A stretch of 64,000 nt of DNA, taken from assembly GCF_905171765.1 (NCBI RefSeq), contig NC_053390.1, positions 578,052,471-578,116,470 on the forward strand, written 5' to 3'. Each line of letters starts with the position of its first letter. Positions within the stretch are counted from its first letter, which is position 1. The notes under the pieces were generated by a model. That model saw only the letters and a list, made by a program, of their open reading frames with translations. It searched no databases and was not told the origin of the DNA. Source of the stretch: Bufo bufo. Its lineage: Eukaryota; Chordata; Amphibia; Anura; Bufonidae. Below, one piece after another: positions 1 through 11,310 of this stretch. Position numbers and translations under genes: made by a program.

Positions 1-371
1 ATTGTACTTCATGACACTGGTAAAAGTAAAAAAAAATTTTTTTTTTGCATAAAAAAAATACCTAATTTACAAAAAAATTGGAAAAATTTACAAATTTCAA
101 AGTTTCAGTTTCTCTACTTCTGTAATACATAGGAATACCCCCAAAAATTGTGATGACTTTACATTCCCCATATGTCTACTTCATGTTTGAATTATTTTGG
201 GAATGATATATATTTTTTTGGGGATGTTACAAGGCTTAGAAGTTTAGAAGCAAATCTTGAAATTTTTCAGAAATTTACAAAAACCCAATTTTTAGGGACC
301 AATACATGTCTGAAGTCACTTTGCGAGGCTTACATAATAGAAACCGCCCAAAAATGACCCCATTCTATAAA

Positions 372-1145
372 CTACACCCCTCAAGGTATTCAAAACTGAT
401 TTTACAAACTTCGTTAACCCTTTAGGTGTTGCACAAGAGTTATTGGCAAATGGGGATGAAATTTGAGAATTTCATTTTTTTGCCTAATTTTCCATTTTAA
501 CCCATTTTGTCACTAACAAAGCAAGGGTTAACAGCCAAACTAGACTGTATCTTTATTGCCCTGACTCTGCAGTTTACATAAACACCCCATATGTGGCCGT
601 AAACTACTGTACGGGCACACAGTAGGGCGTAGAGGGAAAGGTGCGCCGTATGGTTTTTGGAAGCCAGATTTTGCTGGACTGTTTTTTTGACACCATGTCC
701 CATTTGAAGCCCCGCTGATGCACCCCTAGAGTAGAAACTCCATAAAAGTCACCCCATCTAAGAAACTACACCCCTCAAGGTATTCAAAACTGATTTTACA
801 AACTTTGTTAACCCTTTAGGTGTTGCACAAGATTTAATGGAAAATAGAGATACAATTTCAAAATTTCACTTTTTTGGCAGATTTTCCATTTTAATATTTT
901 TTTTCCAGTTACAAAGCAAGGGTTAACAGCCAATCAAAACTCATTGTTTATGGCCCTGATTCTGTAGTTTACAGAAACACCCCATATATGGTTGTAAACT
1001 GCTGTACGGGCACACGGCAGGGCGCAGAAGGAAAGGAATGCCATACGGTTTTTGGAAGGCAGATTTTGCTGGACTGTTTTTTTTAACACCATGTCCCAAT
1101 TGACGCCCCCCTGATGCACCCCTAGAGTAGAAACTCCAAAAAAGT
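372..1145 (-). repeat. Two units of the ~394-bp piggyBac-borne satellite
   Basis: The block around TATTCAAAACTGATTTTAC recurs at 387 and 781, spacing 394. It is the same satellite that is expanded in opposite orientation at 15700-18620, so this copy of the family has about two units where the autonomous copy has about seven. Confidence 0.85.
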
Positions 1146-1199
1146 GACCCCATTTTAGAAACTATGGGATAGGGTGGCAGTTTGGTTGGTACTAGTTTA

Positions 1200-2090
1200 G
1201 GGTACATATGATTTTTGGTTGCTCTATATTACACTTTTTTGTGCGGCAAGGTAACAAAAAATAGATTTTTTGGCACGTTTTTTTTTTTGTTATTTACAAC
1301 ATTCATCTGACAGGTTAGATCATGTGGTAATTTTATAGAGCAGGTTGTCACGGACGCGGCGATACCTAATATGTATACAATTTTTTTTATTTATGTAAGT
1401 TTTACACAATGATTTCATTTTTAAAACAAAATTTTTTTTTAGTGTCTCCATAGTCTAAGAGCCATAGTTTTTTCAGTTTTTGGGCGATTATCTTAAGTAG
1501 GGTCTCATTTTTTGCGGGATGAGATGACTGTTTGATTGGCACTATTTTGGGGTGCATATGACTTTTTGATCGCTTGCTATTACACTTTTTGTGACGTAAG
1601 ATGACAAAAAATGGCTTTTTTTACACCGTTTTTATTTTTATTTTTTTACGGTGGTCATCTGAGGGGTTAGGTCATGTGATATTTTTATAGAGCCGGTCGA
1701 TACAGACGCGGCGATAACTAATATGTATACTTTTTTTAATTTATTTAATTTTACACAATGATTTCATTTTTGAAACAAAAAAAATCATGTTTTAGTGTTT
1801 CCATAGTCTAAGAGCCATAGTTTTTTCAGTTTTTGGGCGATTATCTTGGGTAGGGTATGATTTTTGCGGGATGAGATGACGTTTTGATTGGTACTATTTT
1901 GGCGTAGATGCGACTTTTTTCATCACTTTTATTACCTTTTTTAGGAAGTAAGGTGGGCAAAATTTCAATTTCCTCATAGTTTTTATTAATATTTTTTTAT
2001 GGCGTTCACCGTGCGGGCAAAGTAACATGACCGTTTTATAGATCAGGTCGTTACGGACGCGGCGATACCAAACATGTGTAGGGAATTTTT
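1200..2090. repeat. ~351-bp tandem repeat, about 2.5 diverged units
   Basis: The motif GACGCGGCGATA recurs at about 1353, 1705 and 2056 (spacing 351-352), with shared flanks (TTTTATAGAGC, TTTTTGGGCGATTATCTT, GCGGGATGAGATGAC). Units are T-rich and noticeably diverged. No coding potential. Confidence 0.8.
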
Positions 2091-2424
2091 TTATTTTTTA
2101 TTTTTAATCAGTGATAAATGTGTTTTTTGATTTTTACTTTTTTTTTTCACTTTTTTTTTGACCCAGACCCACTTGGTTCTTGAAGATCCAGTGGGTCTGA
2201 TGTCTGCATAATACAGTAAAGTACACTATATAGTGTTTTGTACTGTATTTTACTTACACTTGGCCTGAACAGATCTATGCCTTTAGCACAGATCTGTTCA
2301 GCACCATGGACAGCAGGATGCCTGAGAAGGCGTCCTGTTGCCATGGGAACCTTCCCCGTCTGCTCAGTTGTGGCCACAACTTTGCAGATGGGGAAAGGTA
2401 AGGAGGGGGGCTGTCTGGGGGCTC

Positions 2425-2622
2425 TCTACCTCTCCATCGGGGGGCTGCAAAGGCACAGCAGCCCCCCGATGGGAGAGGGAGGGAGCTTCCTCTTACTGTT
2501 AACTTTTTCCATACAGCGGTCCGTATGGACCGCGGTATGGAAAGGGTTAAACAGCTGACATCTGCACAGATGTCAGCCTTTTATACCAGGGTGTCAGCAA
2601 TGTGCTGACACCCTGGTATACC
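2425..2622. repeat. Run of four hairpins inside the piggyBac end
   Basis: Consecutive inverted repeats: 2430-2490 (CATCGGGGGGCTGC against GCAGCCCCCCGATG), 2499-2549 (TTTCCATAC/GCGGTCC arms around GTAT), 2552-2575 (GCTGACATCTG/CAGATGTCAGC) and 2583-2620 (ATACCAGGGTGTCAGC/GCTGACACCCTGGTAT). A similar run with different sequences lies at the equivalent end of the 12041-19105 element. Confidence 0.8.
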
Positions 2623-3294
2623 CACTGGCCACCAACGAATTTTGAAGAGGAGGCGGACGGGGGATCGCGATCCCGCCTGCCGCACCGGCCGCCTACCCCA
2701 CCGTCCCCCACCGCCCACAACCCCCCATACCGGTACGCCCTAAGCCCTTAAGGGGTTAAAGGTAGGGATGAGCGAACCCGAACTGTATAGTTCGGGTTCG
2801 TACCGAATTTTGGGGTGTCCGTGACACGGACCCGAACCCGAACATTTTCGTAAAAGTCTGGGTTCGGGTTCGGTGTTCGGCGCATTCTTGGCGCTTTTTG
2901 AAAGGCTGCAAAGCAGCCAATCAACAAGCGTCATACTACTTGGCCCAAGAGGCCATCACAGCCATGCCTACTATTGGCATGGCTGTGATTGGCCAGTGCA
3001 CCATGTGACCCAGCCTCTATTTAAGCTGGAGTCACGTAGCGCCGCACGTCACTCTGCTATGATCAGTATAGGGAGAGGTTGCAGCTGCGACGTTAGGGCA
3101 AGATTAGGCAGATTAACTCCTCCAAAAGACTTCATTCTGTGATCGATCTGCAGCTGTGGATCATTGAAGTGCTATTATTGACTTGCTCACTTTTTTGAGG
3201 CTGCCCAGAGCGTTTTTAGATCACTTTTTTTCTGGGGTGATCGGCGGCCATTTTGTGACTTGTGGTGCGCCAGCACGAGCTATCACCAAGTGTA

Positions 3295-3600
3295 TTTAAC
3301 CATCGATAGTGTGGTTATTTTGTGCTATATCCTACATCAGCTGCAGGCTGAGCCTGTGTCACCGAAGTGCATTTAACCATCAACAGTCTGGTTATTTTTT
3401 GGCCATATACTACATCAGCTGCAGGCTGAGCCTGTTTCACCCAAGTGCATTTAACCATCAACAGTCTGATTATTTTTTGGCCATATACTACATTAGCTGC
3501 AGGCTGAGCCTGTGTCACCAAAGTGCATTTAACCATCAACAGTCTGGTTATTTTTTGGCCATATATTACATCAGGGGCAAGTTGAGCCTGTCACCCAGTG
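3295..3600 (+). repeat. ~77-bp minisatellite in the hAT-A 5' region
   Basis: About four units containing TTTAACCATCAACAGTCTGG and CAGCTGCAGGCTGAGCCTGT. The frames open through it on both strands are by-products of the repeat. Confidence 0.85.
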
Positions 3601-3604
3601 CCTA

Positions 3605-5215
3605 AAAAATAGACCTGACATTTCTATTCAACCAAATCTGCACAGTTTTAGCTGGTCAAGTTATTTGTAGTGACCGTCAAAGCAGACTTTTTGTTCTGGG
3701 TTGAAAAAGCATTCCCAAATTTGCCATTCTGAAAATAACTAGTTTGTGGTATTTCAGGCCTACTTGAAATCTATCCCAAAAAGAAAATCTTACATTGAAG
3801 TTATTGATAGTATCATTCAGAAAAACCTAAGACACACGCTAGCGTGCTGATAGAAGTGTCATTCTGTGAGTAAACCTATAACTGTCACACAGCGCAAAAA
3901 AAAACAGGTCTCACATCTCTATTCAACCAAATCTGCACAGTTTTAGCTGGTCAAGTTATTTGTAGAGACCATCAAAGCAGACTTTTTGTTCTGGGTTGAA
4001 AAAGCATTCCCAAATTTGCCATTCTGAAAATAACTAGTTTGTGGTATTTCAGGCCTACTTGAAATCTATCCCAAAAAGAAAATCTTACATTGAAGTTATT
4101 GATAGTATCATTCAGAAAAACCTAAGACACACGCTAGCGTGCTGATAGAAGTGTCATTCTGTGATTAAACCTATAACTGTCACACAGCGCAAAAAAAAAC
4201 AGGTCTCACATCACTATTCAACCAAATCTGCACAGTTTTAGCTGGTCAAGTTATTTGTAGTGACCGTCAAAGCAGACTTTTTGTTCTGGGTTGAAAAAGC
4301 ATTCCCAAATTTGCCATTCTGAAAATAACTAGTTTGTGGTATTTCAGGCCTACTTGAAATCTATCCCAAAAAGAAAATCTTACATTGAAGTTATTGATAG
4401 TATCATTCAGAAAAACCTAAGACACACGCTAGCGTGCTGATAGAAGTGTCATTCTGTGATTAAACCTATAACTGTCACACAGCGCAAAAAAAAACAGGTC
4501 TCACATCTCTATTCAACCAAATCTGCACAGTTTTAGCTGGTCAAGTTATTTGTAGTGACCGTAAAAGCAGACTTTTTGTTCTGGGTTGAAAAAGCATTCC
4601 CAAATTTGCCATTCTGAAAATAACTAGTTTGTGGTATTTCAGGCCTACTTGAAATCTATCCCAAAAAGAAAATCTTACATTGAAGTTATTGATAGTATCA
4701 TTCAGAAAAACCTAAGACACACGCTAGCGTGCTGATAGAAGTGTCATTCTGTGATTAAACCTATAACTGTCACACAGCGCAAAAAAAAACAGGTCTCACA
4801 TCTCTATTCAACCAAATCTGCACAGTTTTAGCTGGTCAAGTTATTTGTAGTGACCGTCAAAGCAGACTTTTTGTTCTGGGTTGAAAAAGCATTCCCAAAT
4901 TTGCCATTCTGAAAATAACTAGTTTGTGGTATTTCAGGCCTACTTGAAATCTATCCCAAAAAGAAAATCTTACATTGAAGTTATTGATAGTATCATTCAG
5001 AAAAACCTAAGACACACGCTAGCGTGCTGATAGAAGTGTCATTCTGTGATTAAACCTATAACTGTCACACAGCGCAAAAAAAAAACAGGTCTCACATCTC
5101 TATTCAACCAAATCTGCACAGTTTTAGTTGGTCAAGTTATTTGTAGTGACCGTAAAAGCAGACTTTTTGTTCTGGGTTGAAAAAGCATTCCCAAATTTGC
5201 CATTCTCAAAATTGT
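3605..5215 (+). repeat. 295-bp tandem array upstream of the hAT-A transposase
   Basis: The word CACAGTTTTAG recurs at 3641, 3936, 4231, 4526, 4821 and about 5116, a spacing of 295-296 bp, with only scattered differences between units. Each unit holds the palindrome ACACGCTAGCGTG. The last, partial unit runs directly into the transposase start, so unit sequence forms the immediate 5' leader. Near-identity of units argues for recent amplification. Confidence 0.95.
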
Positions 5216-5229
5216 GGTGAACGGGAACA

Positions 5230-8200
5230 ATGAGGAAAACATCTAATAAGGGACGCGGACGTGGACATGGTCGTGGTGGTGTTAGTGGACCCTCTGGTGC
5301 TGGGAGAGGACGTGGCCGTTCTGCCACAGCCACACGTCCTAGTGAACCAACTACCTCAGGTCCCAGTAGCCAGCAGAATTTACAGCGATATTTGGTGGGG
5401 CCCAATGCCGTTCTAAGGATGGTAAGGCCTGAGCAGGTACAGGCATTAGTCAATTGGGTGGCCGACAGTGGATCCAGCACGTTCACATTATCTCCCACCC
5501 AGTCTTCTGCAGAAAGCGCACAGATGACGCATGAAAACCAAGCCCATCAGTCTGTCACATCACCCCCATGCATATCAGGGAAACTGTCTGAGCCTCAAGT
5601 TATGCAGCAGTCTCTTATGCTGTTTGAAGACTCTGCTGCCAGGGTTTCCCAAGGGCATCCACCTAGCCCTTCCCCAGGGGTGGAAGAGATAGAATGCACT
5701 AACGCACAACCACTTATTTTTCCTGATGATGAGGACATGGGAATACCACCTCAGCACGTCTCTGATGATGACGAAACACAGGTGCCAACTGCTGCGTCTT
5801 TCTGCAGTGTGCAGACTGAACAGGAGGTCAGGGATCAAGACTGGGTGGAAGACGATGCAGGGGACGATGAGGTCCTAGACCCCACATGGAATGAAGGTCG
5901 TGCCACTGACTTTAAGAGTTCGGAGGAGGAGGCAGTGGTGAGACCGAGCCAACAGCGTAGCAAAAGAGGGAGCAGTGGGAAAAATCAGAACACCCGCCGC
6001 CAAGAGACTCCGCCTGCTACTGACCGCCGCCATCTGGGACCAAGCACCCCAAAGGCAGCTTCAAGGAGTTCCCTGGCATGGCACTTCTTCAAACAATGTG
6101 CTGACGACAAGACCCGAGTGGTTTGCACGCTGTGCCATCAGAGCCTGAAGCGAGGCATTAACGTTCTGAACCTTAGCACAACCTGCATGACCAGGCACCT
6201 GCATCCAAAGCATGAACTGCAGTGGAGTAAACACCTTAAAAACAAGGAAGTCACTCAGGCTCCCCCTGCTACATCTTCTGCTGCTGCCGCCTCGGCCTCT
6301 TCTGCTGCTGCTGCCGCCGCCTCGGCCTCTTCCTCCGCCTCTGGAGGAACGTTGGCACCTGCCGCCCAGCAAACATGGGATGTACCACCAACACCACCAC
6401 CTGCGTCACCAAGCATCTCAACCATGTCACACGGCAGCGTTCAGCTCTCCATCTCACAAACATTTGAGAGAAAGCGTAAATTCGCACCTAGCCACCCTCG
6501 ATCCCTGGCCCTGAATGCCAGCATTTCTAAACTACTGGCCTATGAAATGCTGTCATTTAGGCTGGTGGACACACACAGCTTCAAACAGCTCATGTCACTT
6601 GCTGTCCCACAGTATGTTGTTCCCAGCCGCCACTACTTCTCTAAGAGAGCCGTGCCTTCCCTGCACAAACAAGTGTCCGATAAAATCAAGTGTGCACTGC
6701 GCAACGCCATCTGTGGCAAGGTCCACCTAACCACAGATACGTGGACCAGTAAGCACGGCCAGGGACGCTATATCTCCCTAACTGCACACTGGGTAAATGT
6801 AGTGGCGGCTGGGCCCCAGGCTGGGAGCTATTTGGCGCACGTCCTTCCGCCGCCAAGGATCGCAGGGCAACATTCTTTGCCTCCTGTCTCCTCCTCCTCC
6901 TACTCAGCTTCCTCCTCCTCTTCTTCCACCTGCTCATCCAGTCAGCCACACACCTTCACCACCAACTTCAGCACAGCACGGGGTAAACGTCAGCAGGCCA
7001 TTCTGAAACTCATATGTTTGGGGGACAGGCCCCACACCGCACAGGAGTTGTGGCGGGGTATAGAACAACAGACCGACGAGTGGTTGCTGCCGGTGAGCCT
7101 CAAGCCCGGCCTGGTGGTGTGCGATAATGGGCGAAATCTCGTTGCAGCTCTGGGACTAGCCGGTTTGACGCACATCCCTTGCCTGGCGCATGTGCTGAAT
7201 TGGGTGGTGCAGAAGTTCATTCGCAACTACCCCGACATGTCAGAGCTGCTGCATAAAGTGCGGGCCGTCTGTTCGCGCTTCCAGCGTACACACCCTGCCG
7301 CTGCTCGCCTGTCTGCGCTACAGCGTAACTTCGGCCTTCCCGCTAACCGCCTCATATGCGACGTGCCCACCAGGTGGAACTCCACCTTGCATTTGCTGGA
7401 CAGACTGTGCGAGCAGCAGCAGGCCATAGTGGAGTTTCAGCTGCAGCACGCACGGGTCAGTCGCACTGCGGATCAGACCCACTTCACCACCAATGACTGG
7501 GCCTCCATGCGAGACCTGTGTGCCCTGTTGCGCTGTTTCGAGTACTCCACCAACATGGCCAGTGGCGATGACGCCGTTATCAGCGTTACAATACCACTTC
7601 TATGTCTCCTTGAGAAAACACTTAGGGCGATGATGGAAGAGGAGGTGGCCCAGGAGGAAGAGGAGGAAGAGGGGTCATTTTTAGCACTTTCAGGCCAGTC
7701 TCTTCAAAGTGACTCAGAGGGAGGTTTTTTGCAACAGCAGAGGCCAGGTACAAATGTGGCCAGACAGGGCCCACTACTGGAGGACGAGGAGGACGAGGAT
7801 GAGGAGGAGGTGGAGGAGGATGAGGATGAAGCATGTTCACAGCGGGGTGGCACCCAAAGCAGCTCGGGCCCATCACTGGTGCGTGGCTGGGGGGAAACAC
7901 AGGACAATGACGATACGCCTCCCACAGAGGACAGCTTGTCCTTACCTCTGCGCAGCCTGGCACTCATGAGCGACTACATGCTGCAGTGCCTGCGCAACGA
8001 CAGCAGAGTTGCCCACATTTTAACGTGTGCAGACTACTGGGTTGCCACCCTGCTGGATCCCCGGTACAAAGACAATGTGCCCACCTTACTTCCTACACTG
8101 GAGCATGATAGGAAGATGCGCGAGTACAAGCGCACGTTGGTAGACGCGCTACTGAGAGCATTCCCAAATGTCACAGGGGAACCAGTGGAAGCCCAAGGCG

Positions 8201-8658
8201 AAGGCAGAGGAGGAGCAAGAGGTCGCCAACGCAGCTGTGTCATGGCCAGCTCCTCTGAGGGCAGAGTTAGCATGGCAGAGATGTGGAAATGTTTTGTCAC
8301 CACGCCACAGCTAACTGCACCACCTCCTGATACGGAACGTGTTAGCAGGAGGCAACATTTCACTAACATGGTGGAACAGTACCTGTGCACACCCCTCCAC
8401 GTACTGACTGATGGTTCGGCCCCATTCAACTTCTGGGTCTCCAAATTGTCCACATGGCCAGAGCTAGCCTTTTATGCCTTGGAGGTGCTGGCCTGCCCGG
8501 CGGCCAGCGTTTTGTCTGAACGTGTATTCAGCACGGCAGGGGGCGTCATTACAGACAAACGCAGCCGCCTGTCTACAGCCAATGTGGACAAGCTGACGTT
8601 CATAAAAATGAACCAGGCATGGATCCCACAGGACCTGTCCATCCCTTGTGCAGATTAG
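5230..8658 (+). CDS. hAT-family (ZBED-like) transposase, intact
   Basis: Single open frame of 1142 residues. The ATG at 5230 is supported because the same position opens the two related copies (22565 and 40472) with a similar Arg/Gly-rich start. Order of parts: RG-rich N-terminus; acidic linker; BED zinc finger (C299, C302, H323, H328); Ala/Ser-rich tract; RNase H-like core with TTDTW (D503) and VVCDNGRN (D632) followed by CLAH; two long Glu/Asp runs near residues 800-870; C-terminal hAT dimerisation region about 1078-1135 (ACPAASVLSERVFSTAGG). In the family, this nuclear protein binds the element ends and performs excision and reinsertion leaving 8-bp duplications. At 1142 residues it is longer than many hAT transposases, because of low-complexity linkers. 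I see no stop or frameshift. Domain calls are from motif recognition only. Confidence 0.93.
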   Translation: MRKTSNKGRGRGHGRGGVSGPSGAGRGRGRSATATRPSEPTTSGPSSQQNLQRYLVGPNAVLRMVRPEQVQALVNWVADSGSSTFTLSPTQSSAESAQMTHENQAHQSVTSPPCISGKLSEPQVMQQSLMLFEDSAARVSQGHPPSPSPGVEEIECTNAQPLIFPDDEDMGIPPQHVSDDDETQVPTAASFCSVQTEQEVRDQDWVEDDAGDDEVLDPTWNEGRATDFKSSEEEAVVRPSQQRSKRGSSGKNQNTRRQETPPATDRRHLGPSTPKAASRSSLAWHFFKQCADDKTRVVCTLCHQSLKRGINVLNLSTTCMTRHLHPKHELQWSKHLKNKEVTQAPPATSSAAAASASSAAAAAASASSSASGGTLAPAAQQTWDVPPTPPPASPSISTMSHGSVQLSISQTFERKRKFAPSHPRSLALNASISKLLAYEMLSFRLVDTHSFKQLMSLAVPQYVVPSRHYFSKRAVPSLHKQVSDKIKCALRNAICGKVHLTTDTWTSKHGQGRYISLTAHWVNVVAAGPQAGSYLAHVLPPPRIAGQHSLPPVSSSSYSASSSSSSTCSSSQPHTFTTNFSTARGKRQQAILKLICLGDRPHTAQELWRGIEQQTDEWLLPVSLKPGLVVCDNGRNLVAALGLAGLTHIPCLAHVLNWVVQKFIRNYPDMSELLHKVRAVCSRFQRTHPAAARLSALQRNFGLPANRLICDVPTRWNSTLHLLDRLCEQQQAIVEFQLQHARVSRTADQTHFTTNDWASMRDLCALLRCFEYSTNMASGDDAVISVTIPLLCLLEKTLRAMMEEEVAQEEEEEEGSFLALSGQSLQSDSEGGFLQQQRPGTNVARQGPLLEDEEDEDEEEVEEDEDEACSQRGGTQSSSGPSLVRGWGETQDNDDTPPTEDSLSLPLRSLALMSDYMLQCLRNDSRVAHILTCADYWVATLLDPRYKDNVPTLLPTLEHDRKMREYKRTLVDALLRAFPNVTGEPVEAQGEGRGGARGRQRSCVMASSSEGRVSMAEMWKCFVTTPQLTAPPPDTERVSRRQHFTNMVEQYLCTPLHVLTDGSAPFNFWVSKLSTWPELAFYALEVLACPAASVLSERVFSTAGGVITDKRSRLSTANVDKLTFIKMNQAWIPQDLSIPCAD

Positions 8659-8769
8659 ATATTAACTACCTCCCCTTAACAATATATTATTCTACTCCAG
8701 GGAACTTCCTCATTCAATACTATTTTTAATTTCATTTTACCATTATATTGTGGGGCAACCCAAAGTTGA

Positions 8770-9720
8770 ATGAACCTCTCCTCTGTCTGGGTGCCGGGGC
8801 CTAAATGTGTGACAGTGGCCTGTTCCAGTGGTGGGTGACGTGAAGCCTGATTCTCTGCTATGACATGAAGACAGATTCTGCGCTGACATAAGGCCAGATT
8901 CTCTGTTACGGGACCTCTCTCCTCTGCCTGGGTGCCGGGGCCTAAATGTGTGACAGTGGCCTGTTCCAGTGGTGGGTGACGTGAAGCTTGATTCTCTGCT
9001 ATGACATGAAGACTGATTCTGCGCTGACATAAGGCCAGATTCTCTGTTACGGGACCTCTCTCCTCTGCCTGGGTGCCTGGGCCTAAATGTGTGACAGTGG
9101 CCTGTTCCAGTGGTGGGTGACGTGATGCCTGATTCTCTGCTATGACATGAAGACAGATTCTGCGCTGACATAAGGCCAGATTCTCTGTTACGGGACCTCT
9201 CTCCTCTGCCTGGGTGCCTGGGCCTAAATGTGTGACAGTGGCCTGTTCCAGTGGTGGCTGACGTGAAGCCTGATTCTCTGCTATGACATTAAGACATATT
9301 CTGTGCTGACATAAGGCCAGATTCTCTGTTACGGGACCTCTCTCCTCTGCCTGGGTGCCTGGGCCTAAATGTGTGACAGTGGCCTGTTCCAGTGGTGGGT
9401 GACGTGATGCCTGATTCTCTGCTATGACATGAAGACAGATTCTGTGCTGACATAAGGCCAGATTCTCTGTTACAGGACCTCTCTCCTCTGTCTGGGTGCC
9501 GGGGCCTAAATGTGTGACAGTGGCCTGTTCCAGTGGTGGGTGACGTGAAGCTTGATTCTCTGCTATGACATGAAGACAGATTCTGCGCTGACATAAGGCC
9601 AGATTCTCTGTTACGGGACCGCTCTCCTCTGTCTGGGTGCCGGGGCCTAAATGTGTGACAGTGGCCTGTTCCAGTGGTGGGTGACGTGAAGCCTGATTCT
9701 CTGCTATGACATGAAGACTG
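8770..9720. repeat. 141-bp tandem array 3' of the transposase
   Basis: CCTGTTCCAG occurs at 8819, 8960, 9101, 9242, 9383, 9524 and 9665: seven units of 141 bp. Because 141 is 47 codons, a long frame stays open on the minus strand (8676-9785); it translates only the repeat and is not called a gene. Shorter related pieces continue to about 9860. Confidence 0.95.
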
Positions 9721-10164
9721 ATTCTGCGCTGACATGAAGCCAGATTCTCTGCCATGGCATGAAGAGACTGATTCTCTGCTGACATGAAGCCAGATTCTTT
9801 GCTATGGCATGAAGAGACTGATTCTCTGCTGACGTGAAGCCAGATTCTCTGCTATGGGACCTCTGTCCAATTGATATTGGTTCATTTTAATTTTTTTAAT
9901 TTTAATTTTAATTCATTTCCCTATCCACATTTGATGGCAGGGGATTTACCTACATGTTGCTGCCTTTTGCAGCCCTCTAGCTCTTTCCTGGGCTGTTTTA
10001 CAGCCTTTTTAGTGCCCAAAAGTTCGGGTCCCCATTGACTTCAATAGGGTTCGGGTTTGGGACGAAGTTCGGGTCGGGTTCGGATCTCGAACCCGAACAT
10101 TTCCGGGAAGTTCGGCCGAACTTCTCGAACCCGAACATCCAGGTGTTCGCTCAACTCTAGTTAA

Positions 10165-11306
10165 AGGCTATGTACACCTTTGTCAATTTTTTAATTATTG
10201 CATTGTATTAATTTTGTGTTAAAAATCATTTTTTCAATTGGTTTTTATTAAAAATATTGAGCCGTTTTTTCTGCACAGCTTTGAGTTTACTAGTAGCTGG
10301 TTCTGAATTTTCTCTCTGCTCCATCAGGCAGGGTACTGACGGGCTTATCTGTGATATCTGACCTTATTACTCATAATAGCTCAATTCTTATATTACTGAT
10401 AAGAATGTGCTTAGGACTGTATTACACCAACAGATTATCTTACCAATATCTGTCCAAGCAGACCAATAGTTGGTGTGTATAACAAAAGATCTGGGTATGT
10501 AATTGTCCATCTGACCAATGATTGATCACAAAATCTGTCAGATAATCAGCTAGGGTACTTTCACACTAGCGTTATTTTTTTCTGGCATTAAGCTCCGTCC
10601 TAGGGGCTCAATACCAGAAAATAACTGATCAGTTTTATCCTAATGCATTCTGAATGGAGAGCAATCCGTTCAGGATGCATCAGGATGTCTTCAGTTCAGT
10701 CTTTTTGACTTTTCAGGTCAGAGATAATACCGCAGCATGCTGCGGTTTTATCTCCGTCCAAAATTCCAGAACACTTTCCCATTGACATACATTAATGCCG
10801 GATCCGGCATTACGTGTTCCGGCAAAAAACGGATCCGGCATCGCGGTCTGCGCATAATCAGACCGAAAAAAATAGAAAAAAAATTAATGCTGGAACCGTT
10901 TTTCCGGATGACACCGGAGAGACGGATCTGGCATTCAATGCATTTGTCATATGGATCAGGATCCTGATCCATCTGACAAATGGCATCAGTTTGCATACGT
11001 TTTGACGGATCCGGCAGGCAATTCTGGCAATAGAACTGCCTGCCGGAATCCTCAGCCACAAGTGTGAAAGTACCCTTAGTGTAATTCAGCCCTGAAATAA
11101 GTGTTTATTACCTTTTAGTAATTTACAGATAAGGGTTATAAGATGACCGCCACAAAAGTGAAAGTACCATTGGCTAGAAAAACAGTTAACCCTTTGTGAC
11201 AGAACAGCTCAATATTTTTAATAAAAAAATAGAAAAAAGATTTTTAGCCCAAAATGAGTAAAATGTAATCATAAAAATCTTTTTCCCCTGAAGGTGTACA
11301 TAGCCT
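10165..11306. mobile_element. TTAA-target miniature element (piggyBac-type)
   Basis: Perfect 16-bp terminal inverted repeats, AGGCTATGTACACCTT at the left and its complement at the right, flanked by TTAA on both sides (10161-10164, 11307-11310). No coding capacity. A PIF-Harbinger miniature element is nested in it at 10553-11075. The left TTAA is shared with the target duplication of hAT-A. Confidence 0.9.
10553..11075. mobile_element. PIF-Harbinger-type miniature element, nested
   Basis: Ends GGGTACTTTCACACTAG and its near complement at 11060-11075, flanked by CTA (10550-10552) and TTA (11076-11078), a slightly decayed 3-bp target duplication. Interior has GGATCCGGCA-type repeats. The same terminal family with intact TTA duplications is at 32282-33505. 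Confidence 0.8.
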
Positions 11307-11310
11307 TTAA

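Larger units (their letters stand above)
1..2755 (-). mobile_element. Non-autonomous piggyBac-family element, reversed, cut by window start
   Basis: Bases 1-1200 are the reverse complement of the 15620-18967 part of the complete piggyBac downstream (for example the start of the window mirrors the block ending at 18967). The other end, CCCTTAAGGGG at 2745-2755 followed by TTAA (2756-2759), matches the left end of that element including the CCGGTACG motif just inside. There is no transposase; the middle is replaced by about 351-bp repeats and hairpins. By comparison with the full copy roughly 140 bp of the element lie before base 1. Confidence 0.8.
2763..10159 (+). mobile_element. Complete hAT transposon hAT-A
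   Basis: The element starts TAGGGATGAGCGAAC and ends with the reverse complement of TAGAGTTGAGCGAAC, imperfect terminal inverted repeats of 15 bp with two mismatches. It is flanked by a perfect 8-bp target duplication GTTAAAGG (2755-2762 and 10160-10167), the hAT hallmark. Both ends carry many CCCGAAC/GTTCGGG subterminal repeats. Inside are a 77-bp and a 295-bp tandem array, one long transposase frame (5230-8658), a 141-bp array, and the 3' end. Terminal repeats, target duplication and reading frame are all intact, so it looks recent and possibly autonomous; activity is inference. Confidence 0.93.

Noticed and set aside
5124..5498. Minus-strand frame over the transposase start
   Set aside because: Shadow of the Gly/Arg-rich coding region; no independent support.
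8676..9785. 369-residue open frame on the minus strand
   Set aside because: It lies wholly in the 141-bp tandem array; 141 is a multiple of three, so the frame stays open and repeats one 47-residue block. No recognisable domain.
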